Below the pieces are notes generated by a model. The model had not been told where the DNA came from, did no database searches, and worked only from the letters and a program-made list of their open reading frames with translations. Shown one piece after another: positions 37,750 through 46,677 of a DNA stretch of 64,000 bases (the stretch's first letter is position 1; each line of letters starts with the position of its first letter). The translations under genes and the position numbers were made by a program. The DNA is from AP-15 sp963747735 (GTDB lineage Bacteria > Pseudomonadota > Alphaproteobacteria > ATCC43930 > CGMCC-115725), in the NCBI GenBank assembly GCA_963747735.1, contig CAVVGE010000006.1, forward strand, positions 1-64,000, in the 5' to 3' direction.

Positions 37750-38777
37750 CTCGGCCCGCAGCGGCGACGCCGCTGTTGGAGGTGCGCGACCTGAAAAAGC
37801 ACTTTCCGATCCACGCCGGCTTGTTCTCGCGCGTCTCGGGCTATGTCTATGCGGTGGACGGCGTGTCGTTCCGGATCGAGCGCGGGGAAACGCTGGGGCT
37901 GGTGGGCGAAAGCGGCTGCGGCAAATCGACGGTCGGCCGCACCGCGCTGAAGCTGATCGAGCCGAGCGCCGGCAAAATATTTGTGGAAGGCGCCGACATA
38001 ACCGATCTCGGCCGCGCCCGCATGCTGCCATACCGGCGGCGCATGCAGATGATCTATCAAGACCCGTTCGCCTCGCTGAACCCGCGCATGTCGGCCGGCG
38101 AGATCGTCGCCGAGCCGCTGGTGATCCACCGCGTCGGCGGCAGCAGCGCCGAGCGGCGTGAACGGGTGGCAGAGCTGTTCGAGCGGGTCGGGCTGCGCCC
38201 CGAGCTGGTCCATTCCTTTCCGCACGAGTTCTCCGGCGGCCAGCGCCAGCGCATCGGCATCGCGCGGGCATTGGCGCTGAGCCCCGACCTGATCGTCGGC
38301 GACGAGCCCGTCTCGGCGCTCGACGTGTCGATCCAGGCGCAAATCATCAACCTCTTGATCGATTTGCAGGACGAGCTCAAGCTGTCCTACCTGTTCATCG
38401 CGCACGACCTCGCGGTGGTCGAGCATATCAGCCACCGCGTCGCGGTCATGTATCTCGGCCGCATCGTCGAGACGACCGACAAGACGAGCCTGTTCGAACG
38501 GCCGCTGCATCCCTACACCGAGGCGCTGCTGTTGGCCGTCCCGATCGCGAAGGCCCGCGCCCGAGGCAGGCGCCGGGTGATCCTCGCGGGCGACGTGCCG
38601 AGCCCGATCAACCCGCCTTCCGGCTGCCATTTCCACCTGCGCTGCCCGTACGCGATGGCGCGCTGCAGAGTCGAGGCGCCGGTGCTGCGCGAGGTAACTG
38701 AAGGGCACCTCGCCGCTTGTCACCTGCACGACGCCGGCGAGCGCTTCCCGCTGGCCGAGACCGCGACCGCGGCTTAG
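37746..38777 (+). CDS. Oligopeptide-type ABC transporter ATPase (DppF/OppF)
   Basis: 343 residues; second ATPase of the same importer. Begins LLEVRDLKKHFPIHAGLFSR with Walker A GESGCGKSTVGRT, Q-loop IYQDPFASLNPRM, signature FSGGQRQRIGIARAL and Walker B LIVGDEPVSALD. The C-terminal PSGCHFHLRCPYAMARC extension is present. GTG 37746 overlaps the preceding stop. The two permeases lie downstream on the opposite strand. Confidence 0.94.
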   Translation: MTRPAAATPLLEVRDLKKHFPIHAGLFSRVSGYVYAVDGVSFRIERGETLGLVGESGCGKSTVGRTALKLIEPSAGKIFVEGADITDLGRARMLPYRRRMQMIYQDPFASLNPRMSAGEIVAEPLVIHRVGGSSAERRERVAELFERVGLRPELVHSFPHEFSGGQRQRIGIARALALSPDLIVGDEPVSALDVSIQAQIINLLIDLQDELKLSYLFIAHDLAVVEHISHRVAVMYLGRIVETTDKTSLFERPLHPYTEALLLAVPIAKARARGRRRVILAGDVPSPINPPSGCHFHLRCPYAMARCRVEAPVLREVTEGHLAACHLHDAGERFPLAETATAA

Positions 38778-38786
38778 ACTTCGGCC

Positions 38787-39362
38787 ATGGCCGAACCGGC
38801 GATCAGCCCGATGACTCTCGACGAGTTCCTTTGCTGGGACGACGGGAGCGACACGCGTTACGAGCTGATCGGCGGGTTCCCGGTGGCGATGGCGCCCCCG
38901 GCTGCCGCGCACCGGATGCTGACGGTGCGGTTGGTCTCGCGCATCGACGCGGCCCTGGCGGCGCGCCGTCCGTGCAATGCGCAGGTCGAAGCCGGCGTCG
39001 TCCGCCCCGACCGCAGCGACACGTATTTCGAGGCCGACATCGCTGCGACTTGCGAGCCGCACGCGGTGGGGCAACAAGCGCTGGCGGAGCCATTCCTGAT
39101 CGTCGAGATTTTGTCGCCCAGCACCGAGCGGCACGACCGAAGGGTCAAGCTGCCTGTCTACCGACAGCTCCCGATGGTGCAGGAAGTCCTGTACCTGGAC
39201 TCGGACGGGATCTACGCGGAGCTGCACCGGCGCTCAGGAGCACAATGGATCACCGAGATTTTGCGGGGCGGCGATGCGGTGCTGAACCTCGTCTCGGTCC
39301 CGGTCGAGGTCCGGCTGGGCGATCTTTACGACGGCATCGCGCTGCCGGACAGCGAGGAGTAA
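38787..39362 (+). CDS. Uma2-family (DUF820) putative nuclease
   Basis: 191 residues of the Uma2/DUF820 family, a PD-(D/E)XK-fold group very common in cyanobacteria and scattered elsewhere. It begins with MTLDEFLCWDDGSDTRYELI. The core has EAGVVRPDRSDTYFEADIA and FLIVEILSPSTERHDRRVKL with the E...K pair, then VYRQLPMVQEVLYLDSD. It sits 9 bp after the ATPase gene and 4 bp before the convergent permease gene, so it looks inserted into a transporter locus. Its biological role is unknown. Confidence 0.85.
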   Translation: MAEPAISPMTLDEFLCWDDGSDTRYELIGGFPVAMAPPAAAHRMLTVRLVSRIDAALAARRPCNAQVEAGVVRPDRSDTYFEADIAATCEPHAVGQQALAEPFLIVEILSPSTERHDRRVKLPVYRQLPMVQEVLYLDSDGIYAELHRRSGAQWITEILRGGDAVLNLVSVPVEVRLGDLYDGIALPDSEE

Positions 39363-39366
39363 AGCC

Positions 39367-40287
39367 CTACACCGCGCCGCGCAGGCGTGGGTCGGCGATG
39401 TCGCGAATGCCGTCGCCCAAGAGGCTGAAGGCGAGCACGGTGAGCGTGATCGCGCAGCCCGGGAACAGCACCAGCCACCAGGGCGGCACCAGCCCCGCGT
39501 TCAGCGAATTGGCAAGCATGTTGCCCCAGGTCGGCGTCGGCGGCGGGATGCCGACACCGAGAAACCCGAGCGACGCCTCGATGATGATCGCGACGCCGAG
39601 ATGCGTCGTCGCCAGGATCAGGTAGGGGGCGATGCATTGCGGCAGGATGTGCCGCGCCATCATCCGCAGATGCGAGGCGCCGAGGCCGCGCGCCGCCTCG
39701 ACATACGATATCTCCTTCAACGACAGCACGACAGCGCGGATGACCCGTCCGCCAAACGGGATCCGGGTGACCGCGATCGCCACAATCACCGTGCCGACCC
39801 CGGCGCCGAGCGCCATGGCGATGGCCATCGCCAGGATCAAATCGGGGAAGGATTGCAGAAACTCGATGATGCGCTGGCTGAGGATGTCGAAGCGTCCGCC
39901 GAAATAGCCGCAGGCGAGCCCCCACAGCGCGCCCAGCGTGGTGCCGAACAGCACCGCGCCAAACGCCACGGTCAGCGAGGCGCGGGCGCCCCAGATCATG
40001 CGGCTCAGCATGTCGCGGCCGATCTGGTCGGTGCCGAAAAAATGCGCCGCGCCCGGCGGCTTGGTCAGGTGCAGAAAATCGGATTTGAGCGGCGGGTAGG
40101 GCGCGATCAGCGGCGCGGCGATCGCCATCAGGATGATGGCCGCGGCAACGCAGCCCCAAAACGCCGATACCGGCGAGCGGCGGGCCAGCCTCGCCAGCTC
40201 GCGCCCGATCCGCCGCGGCAGCGAAGCCAGGCGTCGCGCCGGCCTGTCGGCGAGCGGCAGCGCCGATCGCGGCTCGATCGCGGTCAT
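39367..40287 (-). CDS. Peptide-type ABC transporter permease (DppC)
   Basis: 306-residue inner-membrane permease. The N-terminal OppC domain has a TM helix (SAFWGCVAAAIILMAIAAPL). The binding-protein-dependent permease signature is EAARGLGASHLRMMARHILP, and FFGTDQIGRDMLSRMIWGAR is the typical OppC/DppC lead-in. ATG 40287 overlaps the upstream dppB stop (ATGA at 40284-40287). Confidence 0.94.
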   Translation of the reverse strand: MTAIEPRSALPLADRPARRLASLPRRIGRELARLARRSPVSAFWGCVAAAIILMAIAAPLIAPYPPLKSDFLHLTKPPGAAHFFGTDQIGRDMLSRMIWGARASLTVAFGAVLFGTTLGALWGLACGYFGGRFDILSQRIIEFLQSFPDLILAMAIAMALGAGVGTVIVAIAVTRIPFGGRVIRAVVLSLKEISYVEAARGLGASHLRMMARHILPQCIAPYLILATTHLGVAIIIEASLGFLGVGIPPPTPTWGNMLANSLNAGLVPPWWLVLFPGCAITLTVLAFSLLGDGIRDIADPRLRGAV

Positions 40288-41240
40288 CGATAGCGGATCC
40301 TGGGATCGAGCCAGGCGGTCGCCACATCGACAAATATATTCAGCACCACAAACACCACGGCGTAGAGAAACACCAAGTTCTGCATGACGAATATGTCGCG
40401 CTCGTTGACCGCGGTGAACATCGCGTAGCCGAGCCCCGGGGTGCCGAAGGCGCGCTCGACCGGGATCGAGCCGGCCAGCACAAAGCCGAGCAGGATGCCG
40501 GACAGCGTGATGACCGGCAGCAGCGCATTCGGCAACGCATGCGCGCTGATCACCAGCCGCGCGTTCAACCCCTTGGCGCGGGCGGTGCGCACGTAATCCT
40601 CGCGAATCACCTCCAACAGGCTCGACCGTGCCATGCGGGCGATATAGGCGGCCTGCCCGAGCCCGAGCACGACCGCCGGCCCGATCACGATCTGCAGGTT
40701 CCGCCACGGCTCGGCAAACAGCGAGGCGCCGGCGAGCGGCGCGCGATACCCGAACCAGAACAGCAAGGCCAGCACGATCAGCATGCCGAGCCAGAACCCC
40801 GGCACCGCGAGGAACAAAATGCTGAAAAAGCGCGAGACGTTGTCGGCCACGCTGTTGGGCCGGAGCGCGCTGACGATCGCCACCGGGATGCCGACCAGCC
40901 ACGACAGCACGACCGAGATGGCGCCGATTTCCGCGGTCAGGGGCGCGCGCCGGGCGATCATCTGGGCGACGCTCTCGGCGCGAAAGAACGAATGGCCAAA
41001 GCTGCCGGTCAAGATGTCGCGGATCCAGTGCAGGTACTGGATCGCCAGCGGGTCGCTGAGCCCGAGCTGCGCCATATACCGGGCGCGCTCGGCGGCGGTC
41101 AGCTTGGTGAACCCCTCCATGCCGAAGATCGCGACCAGCGGGTCTCCCGGCAAAACCCGCAGCACGACGAAGACGACAACCGACACGCCGGCCACGGTCA
41201 GCGCACCAAACGCCAGCCGGCGGGCAATATAGGTGTACAT
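40284..41240 (-). CDS. Peptide-type ABC transporter permease (DppB)
   Basis: 318-residue inner-membrane permease with MYTYIARRLAFGALTVAGVS, LPGDPLVAIFG, SFGHSFFRAESVAQMIARR, multiple TM helices and the signature DYVRTARAKGLNARLVISAH. It is first of the dppB-dppC pair. ATG 41240 is selected since the homology starts with TM1 immediately afterwards. It lies downstream of tRNA-Lys on the same strand. Confidence 0.94.
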   Translation of the reverse strand: MYTYIARRLAFGALTVAGVSVVVFVVLRVLPGDPLVAIFGMEGFTKLTAAERARYMAQLGLSDPLAIQYLHWIRDILTGSFGHSFFRAESVAQMIARRAPLTAEIGAISVVLSWLVGIPVAIVSALRPNSVADNVSRFFSILFLAVPGFWLGMLIVLALLFWFGYRAPLAGASLFAEPWRNLQIVIGPAVVLGLGQAAYIARMARSSLLEVIREDYVRTARAKGLNARLVISAHALPNALLPVITLSGILLGFVLAGSIPVERAFGTPGLGYAMFTAVNERDIFVMQNLVFLYAVVFVVLNIFVDVATAWLDPRIRYR

Positions 41241-41368
41241 GGTTCGGGCGCGTCGCTTGCCGGGGCTGCTTCCGGCACAGAAACTGGAGGCCGGCCCGCG
41301 CCCGGTCAAGCGCTTCGGCGCGGGCCCAATCGGCCGCCGGGGTTTGCAGCGGCGGCGATCGCAATCGA

Positions 41369-41444
41369 TGGTGAGCCCGTCGGGATTCGAACCCGAGACC
41401 TACTGATTAAAAGTCAGTTGCTCTACCGGCTGAGCTACAGGCTC
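41369..41444 (-). tRNA. tRNA-Lys (anticodon TTT)
   Basis: Complete cloverleaf on the minus strand: acceptor GAGCCTG/CGGGCTC (one G-T pair), D arm AGCTCAGCCGGTAGAGCA, anticodon stem ACTGA/TCAGT with loop CTTTTAA, T arm TCGGGTTCGAATCCCGA, discriminator A and an encoded CCA (41369-41371). No integrase or repeat of the tRNA end is seen nearby. Confidence 0.97.
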
Positions 41445-41552
41445 GCAGGACGATCGGGAAGACCCGGTCATCCGGTCTGCGCGATATGGGGCCGTGCCCG
41501 CTCCGGCAAAAGAGCCGGCTCGGGCCCCAGCCAATTCAGCAATTCGCCCAAT

Positions 41553-42176
41553 TCAGCGCAGGGGTGAGAAGGCGGCCGGGGCGACCAGCATGTTTTCCTG
41601 CTTCAGCATCATGCTGGGTCCGCCACCCGATGGCGGCGGCCAGATGCCCTTGGCGCGGGCTTCCTCGCGGATGCGAAAGCGCTCGCCGGCATCCTTGTAG
41701 GCCCAGATGTGGCACCATTTGTTGAGTCCGCCGACCTCGGAATGCCAGGCGCCGACCAGCGGCGACAATTCGTTGCGCCGGGCGATGTGGTCCTTCCAGC
41801 GGTCGATCACCGCCGGGATCCCGCCCGGTTTGAAGGTGTAGAGGCGGATCTCGTAGATCCCACCCAGTTGCCGTGGCTCGAGCGCCGGTGAAAACGGGGC
41901 CGGCACATAGATGTCGCTCTGCTGGTCGGTGACGAGCTCGCGCACATTGGGCGGCCAGCCCTCGATCTTGGTCGCCTCGGCCCGCAGCCGGGTGCGCGCC
42001 GCCTGGTCTTCATAGGGCCACACATGGATCACCCGGTTCAACGGCCCGACCTCGGTGTGCCAGAAGGCGGCGAGCGGCGACACCTTGGCCCGCGCCGGCA
42101 GCGCCTGGCCAAAGCGTTCCTCGAACGTCGCCACGGTCCCCGGCTGCAGGGTATAGGTGCGCATCTCGATGATCAT
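41553..42176 (-). CDS. NIPSNAP-family protein
   Basis: 207 residues comprising two ferredoxin-like dimeric alpha/beta-barrel NIPSNAP repeats. The first is MIIEMRTYTLQPGTVATFEE through VGPLNRVIHVWPYEDQ. The second is GIYEIRLYTFKPGGIPAVID through VGGLNKWCHIWAYKDAGER. NIPSNAP proteins have no settled bacterial function and often sit next to catabolic genes. ATG 42176 overlaps the stop of the upstream lipoprotein gene (ATGA at 42173-42176). Confidence 0.9.
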   Translation of the reverse strand: MIIEMRTYTLQPGTVATFEERFGQALPARAKVSPLAAFWHTEVGPLNRVIHVWPYEDQAARTRLRAEATKIEGWPPNVRELVTDQQSDIYVPAPFSPALEPRQLGGIYEIRLYTFKPGGIPAVIDRWKDHIARRNELSPLVGAWHSEVGGLNKWCHIWAYKDAGERFRIREEARAKGIWPPPSGGGPSMMLKQENMLVAPAAFSPLR

Positions 42177-42787
42177 CGGACTTCCTCCGTTTCGCGGATC
42201 GGCGGCCGGACGCTAGCCGCTGCGGGTGGGGTGTCAAGTGTGGCGTGCCGGCCCGATGAGGGGAGCCCGGGGGCGCTGGCATTGCCGCCCATCAAGTAGA
42301 TCAGATAGGCGATCGCCGCCTGCTGGGGCGTGGCCGGGATGATCTCGGCGGTGATGCTGTTGGCAATCCATACGTTGTCGAGCATGTTCGGATACGCGAC
42401 CATGTGCGCGCATTGCGGGCTCGAATGCCGGCACCACAGCCGGACCCGGTTGACGTGGCTGACGTCATTGTTCAGCGCTTCGACAAGCTCGACGTTTCGC
42501 GGGTTGATGCACCAGAAATTCTGGAAGCTCAGCAGCCGGTTCATGGCGGTGTTCACCGGGCCGCTAAAGCACATCTCGCCGCTCGCATCAATCAGGAAGC
42601 CAGCCCCGACCGCAGTGTAATCTAGACCGTCACCGATATATTTTATCATTTCGAGGTAGCCGGGGTGGCCAGGCAAGGGCGCGCGGACCGCATAGGCCTG
42701 CGAATTGATCGGCGGCGCCGGCTGCGGTGCGCAGGCGGCGACGAGGATAGCGAGGCCGGCGGCCCCGATCGCGGCGATTGCCTTCAT
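42173..42787 (-). CDS. Hypothetical lipoprotein coupled to NIPSNAP
   Basis: 204 residues. The signal peptide MKAIAAIGAAGLAILVAAC ends in a lipobox (VAAC). The body has paired cysteines (GEMCFSGPVN, NFWCINPRN, RLWCRHSSPQCAHMV) that could form disulfides in the periplasm, and a hydrophobic AAIAYLIYLMGG near the C-terminus. I do not recognise a family. ATG 42787 gives the signal peptide and is preferred over an in-frame upstream Met. Coupling to the cytosolic-looking NIPSNAP gene is notable. Confidence 0.72.
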   Translation of the reverse strand: MKAIAAIGAAGLAILVAACAPQPAPPINSQAYAVRAPLPGHPGYLEMIKYIGDGLDYTAVGAGFLIDASGEMCFSGPVNTAMNRLLSFQNFWCINPRNVELVEALNNDVSHVNRVRLWCRHSSPQCAHMVAYPNMLDNVWIANSITAEIIPATPQQAAIAYLIYLMGGNASAPGLPSSGRHATLDTPPAAASVRPPIRETEEVR

Positions 42788-42904
42788 CCAGCCAATCCCA
42801 TCACCCGGCGCGCTTTTGCCGCGCAAAGCTAGCGCCATTCACAGCGCCGGCGCTACATTCGCCTTCGGTTGCGCACAGGCCGAGCAGCACCGGGAGGGGT
42901 GTCG

Positions 42905-44079
42905 ATGCCGATCATCGCCGAAATGGCGGGCTATCAGGACGAGCTGACGGCGATCCGCCGCGACATTCACGCCCATCCCGAGCTCGCTTTTGCCGAGGAG
43001 CGGACCGCGAATCTGGTCGCCGAAAAGCTCGCGGAATTCGGCTGCGAGGTGCATCGCGGGCTCGCCGGGACCGGGGTCGTCGGCACGGTCCGGCGCGGCA
43101 ACTCGCCGGCCGCGATCGGGCTGCGCGCCGATATGGACGCCTTGCCGATGCATGAGATGAACGATTTCGCGCACCGCTCGACCGATGACGGCAAGATGCA
43201 CGCCTGCGGCCATGACGGGCACACGACGATGCTCTTGGGTGCGGCGCGCTACCTGGCGGCGACGCGCAATTTCGACGGCACGGTGCACCTGATCTTTCAG
43301 CCCGGCGAGGAGGGGGGCGGCGGTGGCCGGATCATGGTCGAAGAGGGTCTGTTCGACAAATTCCCGTGCGATGCGGTCTTTGCCTTGCACAACAAGCCGG
43401 GCATCGCGGTTGGCCGGATCGCGGCCCGGCCCGGCCCGATGCTCGCCGCGTCGGACCGCTGGGACATCCGCATCAAGGGCCGCGGCACCCACGCCGCGCA
43501 TCCCGATCTCGGGCTCGACCCGTTTGTAATCGGCGCCGAGATCGTATTGGCGCTGCAGACGATCGCCAGCCGCAGCCTCGATCCGCTCAATTCGGCGGTG
43601 GTCAGCGTCGGCTTTGTGCAGGGCGGCTCGGCCTACAACGTCATCCCCGACGGGCTCCATATCGGCGGCACGTCGCGCAGCTTTCGCCCCGAGGTCAGGG
43701 ATTTGATCGAGCGCCGGCTCGGCGAGATCGCCCGCGGCGTGGCGGCCGTCACGGGGCCATCGCCGAGGTCGACTATCGCCGCGGCTATCCGCCGACCGTC
43801 AACCATGCGGCCGAGACCGCCTTTGCCGCCGGGGTCGCGGCCGAGATTTGCGGCGCCGACCAAGTGATCCATGACGTGGCGCCCTCGATGGGCGGCGAGG
43901 ATTTTTCCTACATGCTGAATACGCGGCCGGGGGCGATGCTGTGGCTCGGCAACGGGCCGGGCGAGGGCGGCTGCGGACTGCACAACACGCGCTACGATTT
44001 CAACGATGCGGCGCTGCCGGTGGGCGCCAGCTTTCTCGCCCGCCTCGCCGAACGGTTTCTCGAAAAGCAGCGGGCATGA
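42905..44079 (+). pseudogene. M20-family amidohydrolase (HipO-like), one frameshift
   Basis: Metallopeptidase-fold aminoacylase/hippurate hydrolase family. The 5' part encodes RRDIHAHPELAFAEERTANL, GLRADMDALPM, the metal ligands MHACGHDGHTTMLLG and QPGEEGGGGGRIMVEEG, and the dimerisation domain with GRGTHAAHPDLG. The frame is lost at about 43752 (GVAAV then TGPSPR). It resumes one frame over with GAIAEVDYRRGYPPTVNH, DVAPSMGGEDFSYML and the C-terminus LARLAERFLEKQRA. Restoring one missing base gives 391 residues, the normal length. Upstream of the MetE-like gene by 13 bp. Confidence 0.88.
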
Positions 44080-44092
44080 CGGAGGGCAGGCC

Positions 44093-45268
44093 ATGCTGAC
44101 CACGACGCGCGACATGGTGTTGCCGACCGCGATCACCGGCTCCTATCCGCGCCCCTTATGGTTCGATGCGAGCCTCGGCGGGCGGTCGTTCAAGGCCGCA
44201 CTCGGCGACTCGCTGTTCCGCGAGCAATATCTCGACGCCGTCGCCGCGGTGATCAATGCGCAGGAAGCGGCGGGGCTCGACATCGTCACCGACGGCGACA
44301 GCCGCTTCGACCTCGCGGTCGGCGGCAAATCGTGGTTTTTCTATGCGATCGAGCGGCTCGGCGGGATCCATGGCCACCGCTCGACCGCGCAAGGCTGGAT
44401 GGGCCGGCATGGGCTCAAGCCCGGCCACATCCTGTGGGAAGTGCAGGAAGCCTACCAGCCGGCGATCGTCACCGAAAAATTGAGCCGCGGCGCGCTCGAA
44501 TACGCCGCACTGTGGCAGATCGCCCAGCGCCTCTCCGACCGGCCGGTCAAATTCGGCACGATCTGCGCGCCCGGCGTGGCGAGCATGCTGTGGAACCAGC
44601 ACTATCCGGACGACCGGGCGATGGTGCTCGACCTCTGCGACATCATGAATCTCGAATTGCGCGAATTGGCTGCCGCCGGGTGCCCGGTGATCCAGGTCGA
44701 GGAGCCGCGCCACCACGGGCTGACGACGCGGCCCGACTGCACCGAGGCCGATCTCGAATTCCAGACGATGGCATTCAACCGCCAGCTCGACGGGGTCGAG
44801 GCCGAAATCTGGGCGCATACCTGCTGGGGCAACCCGAACCAGCAGCGCGTCTATTGGGAGGTGCCGAGCTATGAGCGCGCGCTGCCGCATCTTCTCCAAT
44901 TGAACGCCGACGTCATCACCTTCGAATGCGCGTCGAGCGACGGCAAGGACCTGCCGCTTTTCGCCAAATACAAGACCGACAAAAAGATCGGCATCGGCGT
45001 CGTCAACCACTGCAACACGATCGTCGAGCCGCCCGAGCATGTCGCCGGGCTGATCCGAAAGGCGCTCGAATACATTCCGGCCGAGCAGCTCGTCATCACC
45101 ACCGATTGCGGCTTTGGCCGCGAGGGGCTGTCGCGCCGCATCGCCTATTACAAATGCGTGTCGCTGGTGCAGGGCACCAACATCGTCCGCCGCGAGCTGG
45201 GCCTGCCCGAAGCCCATATCCGCGCCGCCGACCCCAAGCTCTATTTTGCCAATGCCGTCGAAGGGTAA
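44093..45268 (+). CDS. Short MetE-like (cobalamin-independent methionine synthase C-domain) methyltransferase
   Basis: 391 residues of the UROD/MetE-like superfamily, corresponding only to the catalytic C-terminal barrel of MetE. It begins VLPTAITGSYPRPLWFDASL and DIVTDGDSRFDLAVGGKSWF. Zinc-ligand candidates are in EIWAHTCWGNP (His, Cys), FECASSDGKDL and ITTDCGFGREG. The MetE N-terminal domain that binds polyglutamyl folate is absent. Such short homologues transfer methyl groups from unidentified donors to thiols, or act on coenzyme M-like thiols. ATG 44093 has GGAGGGC upstream. Neighbours (M20, ThuA, OsmC) suggest a catabolic rather than housekeeping role, since MetH is also present. Confidence 0.85.
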   Translation: MLTTTRDMVLPTAITGSYPRPLWFDASLGGRSFKAALGDSLFREQYLDAVAAVINAQEAAGLDIVTDGDSRFDLAVGGKSWFFYAIERLGGIHGHRSTAQGWMGRHGLKPGHILWEVQEAYQPAIVTEKLSRGALEYAALWQIAQRLSDRPVKFGTICAPGVASMLWNQHYPDDRAMVLDLCDIMNLELRELAAAGCPVIQVEEPRHHGLTTRPDCTEADLEFQTMAFNRQLDGVEAEIWAHTCWGNPNQQRVYWEVPSYERALPHLLQLNADVITFECASSDGKDLPLFAKYKTDKKIGIGVVNHCNTIVEPPEHVAGLIRKALEYIPAEQLVITTDCGFGREGLSRRIAYYKCVSLVQGTNIVRRELGLPEAHIRAADPKLYFANAVEG

Positions 45269-45314
45269 CTCCGGCTAAGCTTCTGCGTACGCCGAACCGC
45301 GAACGGGGGATCCG

Positions 45315-46125
45315 ATGACCGTGACAAAGCCGGCCCGCGCGCATCTTGTTGCCGGCGGTTTCCCGCCCGGGTCGATGGCCGGGCACGACCACGATTACGC
45401 GCGGCTGCGGCTCTTGGGGCTGCTCGCCGAAGCGGATGTTCCGGCCTCGGTCGCCAACGATTTTGGCGATGTCGAGAAATGGCTGCCGTTGAGCCGCTTA
45501 TTGATCAGCTATGTCGCCGGCCCCTATCCGGACGCCGCGCAATCCGCCGCGATCCGGCGCTGGGTCGAGGCCGGCGGCCATTGGCTCGGCCTGCACGGGA
45601 CGAGCGGCGGCCGCGCCGAGCGGGTCGAGGGCCTGCGCCAGCGCCGCACCGTCAAGACCGAGCATCACGCCCTCCTCGGCAGCCGTTTTCTGACGCACCC
45701 GCCGATCTGCAAGATCCGCGTCGATGTCGCCGCCGCCGGTCACCCGCTGACCCGCGGGCTCGGCGCTTCGTTCGAGGTCGAGGACGAGCCCTACTTTATC
45801 GAGCTGCAAGACCCGGACGACGACACAAATCCTGCTGACCGCGGATTACGGCCCGAGCGGCGTCTCGGATGCCGTGGCGCCGCTCTACGGCCGGGACACC
45901 TCCTTGCAGGCCGATGGCAGGACGCGTGTTGTCGGCTATAGCCGGGTGGTGGGCGACGGCGGCGTCACCTATGTGGCGCTCGGCCATTGCCACAACCCGG
46001 CGATCCGCGCGGCCCGAGCCGCCGACCCCGCCGACACGACGCCAGCCATTTTTCACGGCTCCTGGGAACAGGACGCGTTTATCGGGCTGTTGCGCAATGT
46101 GATCGCCTGGCGCGCCGGCCGCTGA
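45315..46125 (+). pseudogene. ThuA-like trehalose-utilisation/glutamine-amidotransferase-fold protein, one frameshift
   Basis: The ThuA fold is seen in HLVAGGFPPGSMAGHDHDYAR, the FGDVEKWLPLSRLLISYVAG strand, GGHWLGLHGTSGG and LTRGLGASFEVEDEPYFIEL. At about 45822 the frame is lost after DPDD. It resumes as TQILLTADYGPSGVSDAVAP, RTRVVGYSRVVGDGGVTYVA, LGHCHNPA and FIGLLRNVIAWRAGR. Removing one base restores about 269 residues. It sits 46 bp after the MetE-like gene and 20 bp before osmC, probably the same operon. Confidence 0.84.
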
Positions 46126-46145
46126 CCAGCATCGGGAGGTGGATC

Positions 46146-46649
46146 ATGGATATGAGCGAGCTGCGTGAGCTGCAGGCGCCGCTCAAGGAGAAATACCGCG
46201 CCGATCCCGCGGCGGCGGTGGTGACGCTAAAGGCGCAGGGGAGCCTCGCCGAGGGTGCGATCGCGTGCAAGGTCGAGACCGGGCGCGCCTTGGTTCAGGC
46301 GGGGCTGCACCCGGCGACCGGCGGCAGCGGTCTCGACGCCTGCTCGGGCGACATGCTGCTCGAAGCGCTGGTCGCCTGCGCCGGGGTGACCTTGAAGGCG
46401 GTGGCGACGGCGATCGACTTCAAATTGCGCGGCGGCACGGTCAGCGCCGAGGGCGACCTCGATTTCCGCGGCACGCTCGGCGTCGAGCGCACGGCACCGG
46501 TCGGCTTCCGCGACATCAGGCTCAGCTTCGCGCTCGACACCGACGAGCCCGAGGACCGGCGCCAGAACCTGCTGCGGCTGACCGAGCGCTATTGCGTCGT
46601 GCTGCAAACCTTGCGTGCCCCGCCGAAATTGGCGGCGAGCCTCGTCTGA
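46146..46649 (+). CDS. OsmC-family protein
   Basis: 167 residues of the OsmC/Ohr superfamily, thiol-dependent peroxidases in the studied cases. The C-terminal half contains the cysteine in LVACAGVTLKAVATAIDFKL and a second in LTERYCVVLQTLRAPP, in the positions of the reactive pair. ATG 46146 has GGGAGGT upstream. It is the last gene of the M20-MetE-ThuA-OsmC row. The substrate is unknown. Confidence 0.85.
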   Translation: MDMSELRELQAPLKEKYRADPAAAVVTLKAQGSLAEGAIACKVETGRALVQAGLHPATGGSGLDACSGDMLLEALVACAGVTLKAVATAIDFKLRGGTVSAEGDLDFRGTLGVERTAPVGFRDIRLSFALDTDEPEDRRQNLLRLTERYCVVLQTLRAPPKLAASLV

Positions 46650-46677
46650 ACGAGCTGAGGCAATCGGCGCAACGACC

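Noticed and set aside
41369..41444. tRNA-Lys as an integration site for an island
   Set aside because: No integrase, no duplicated tRNA 3' end and no foreign-looking genes beside it.
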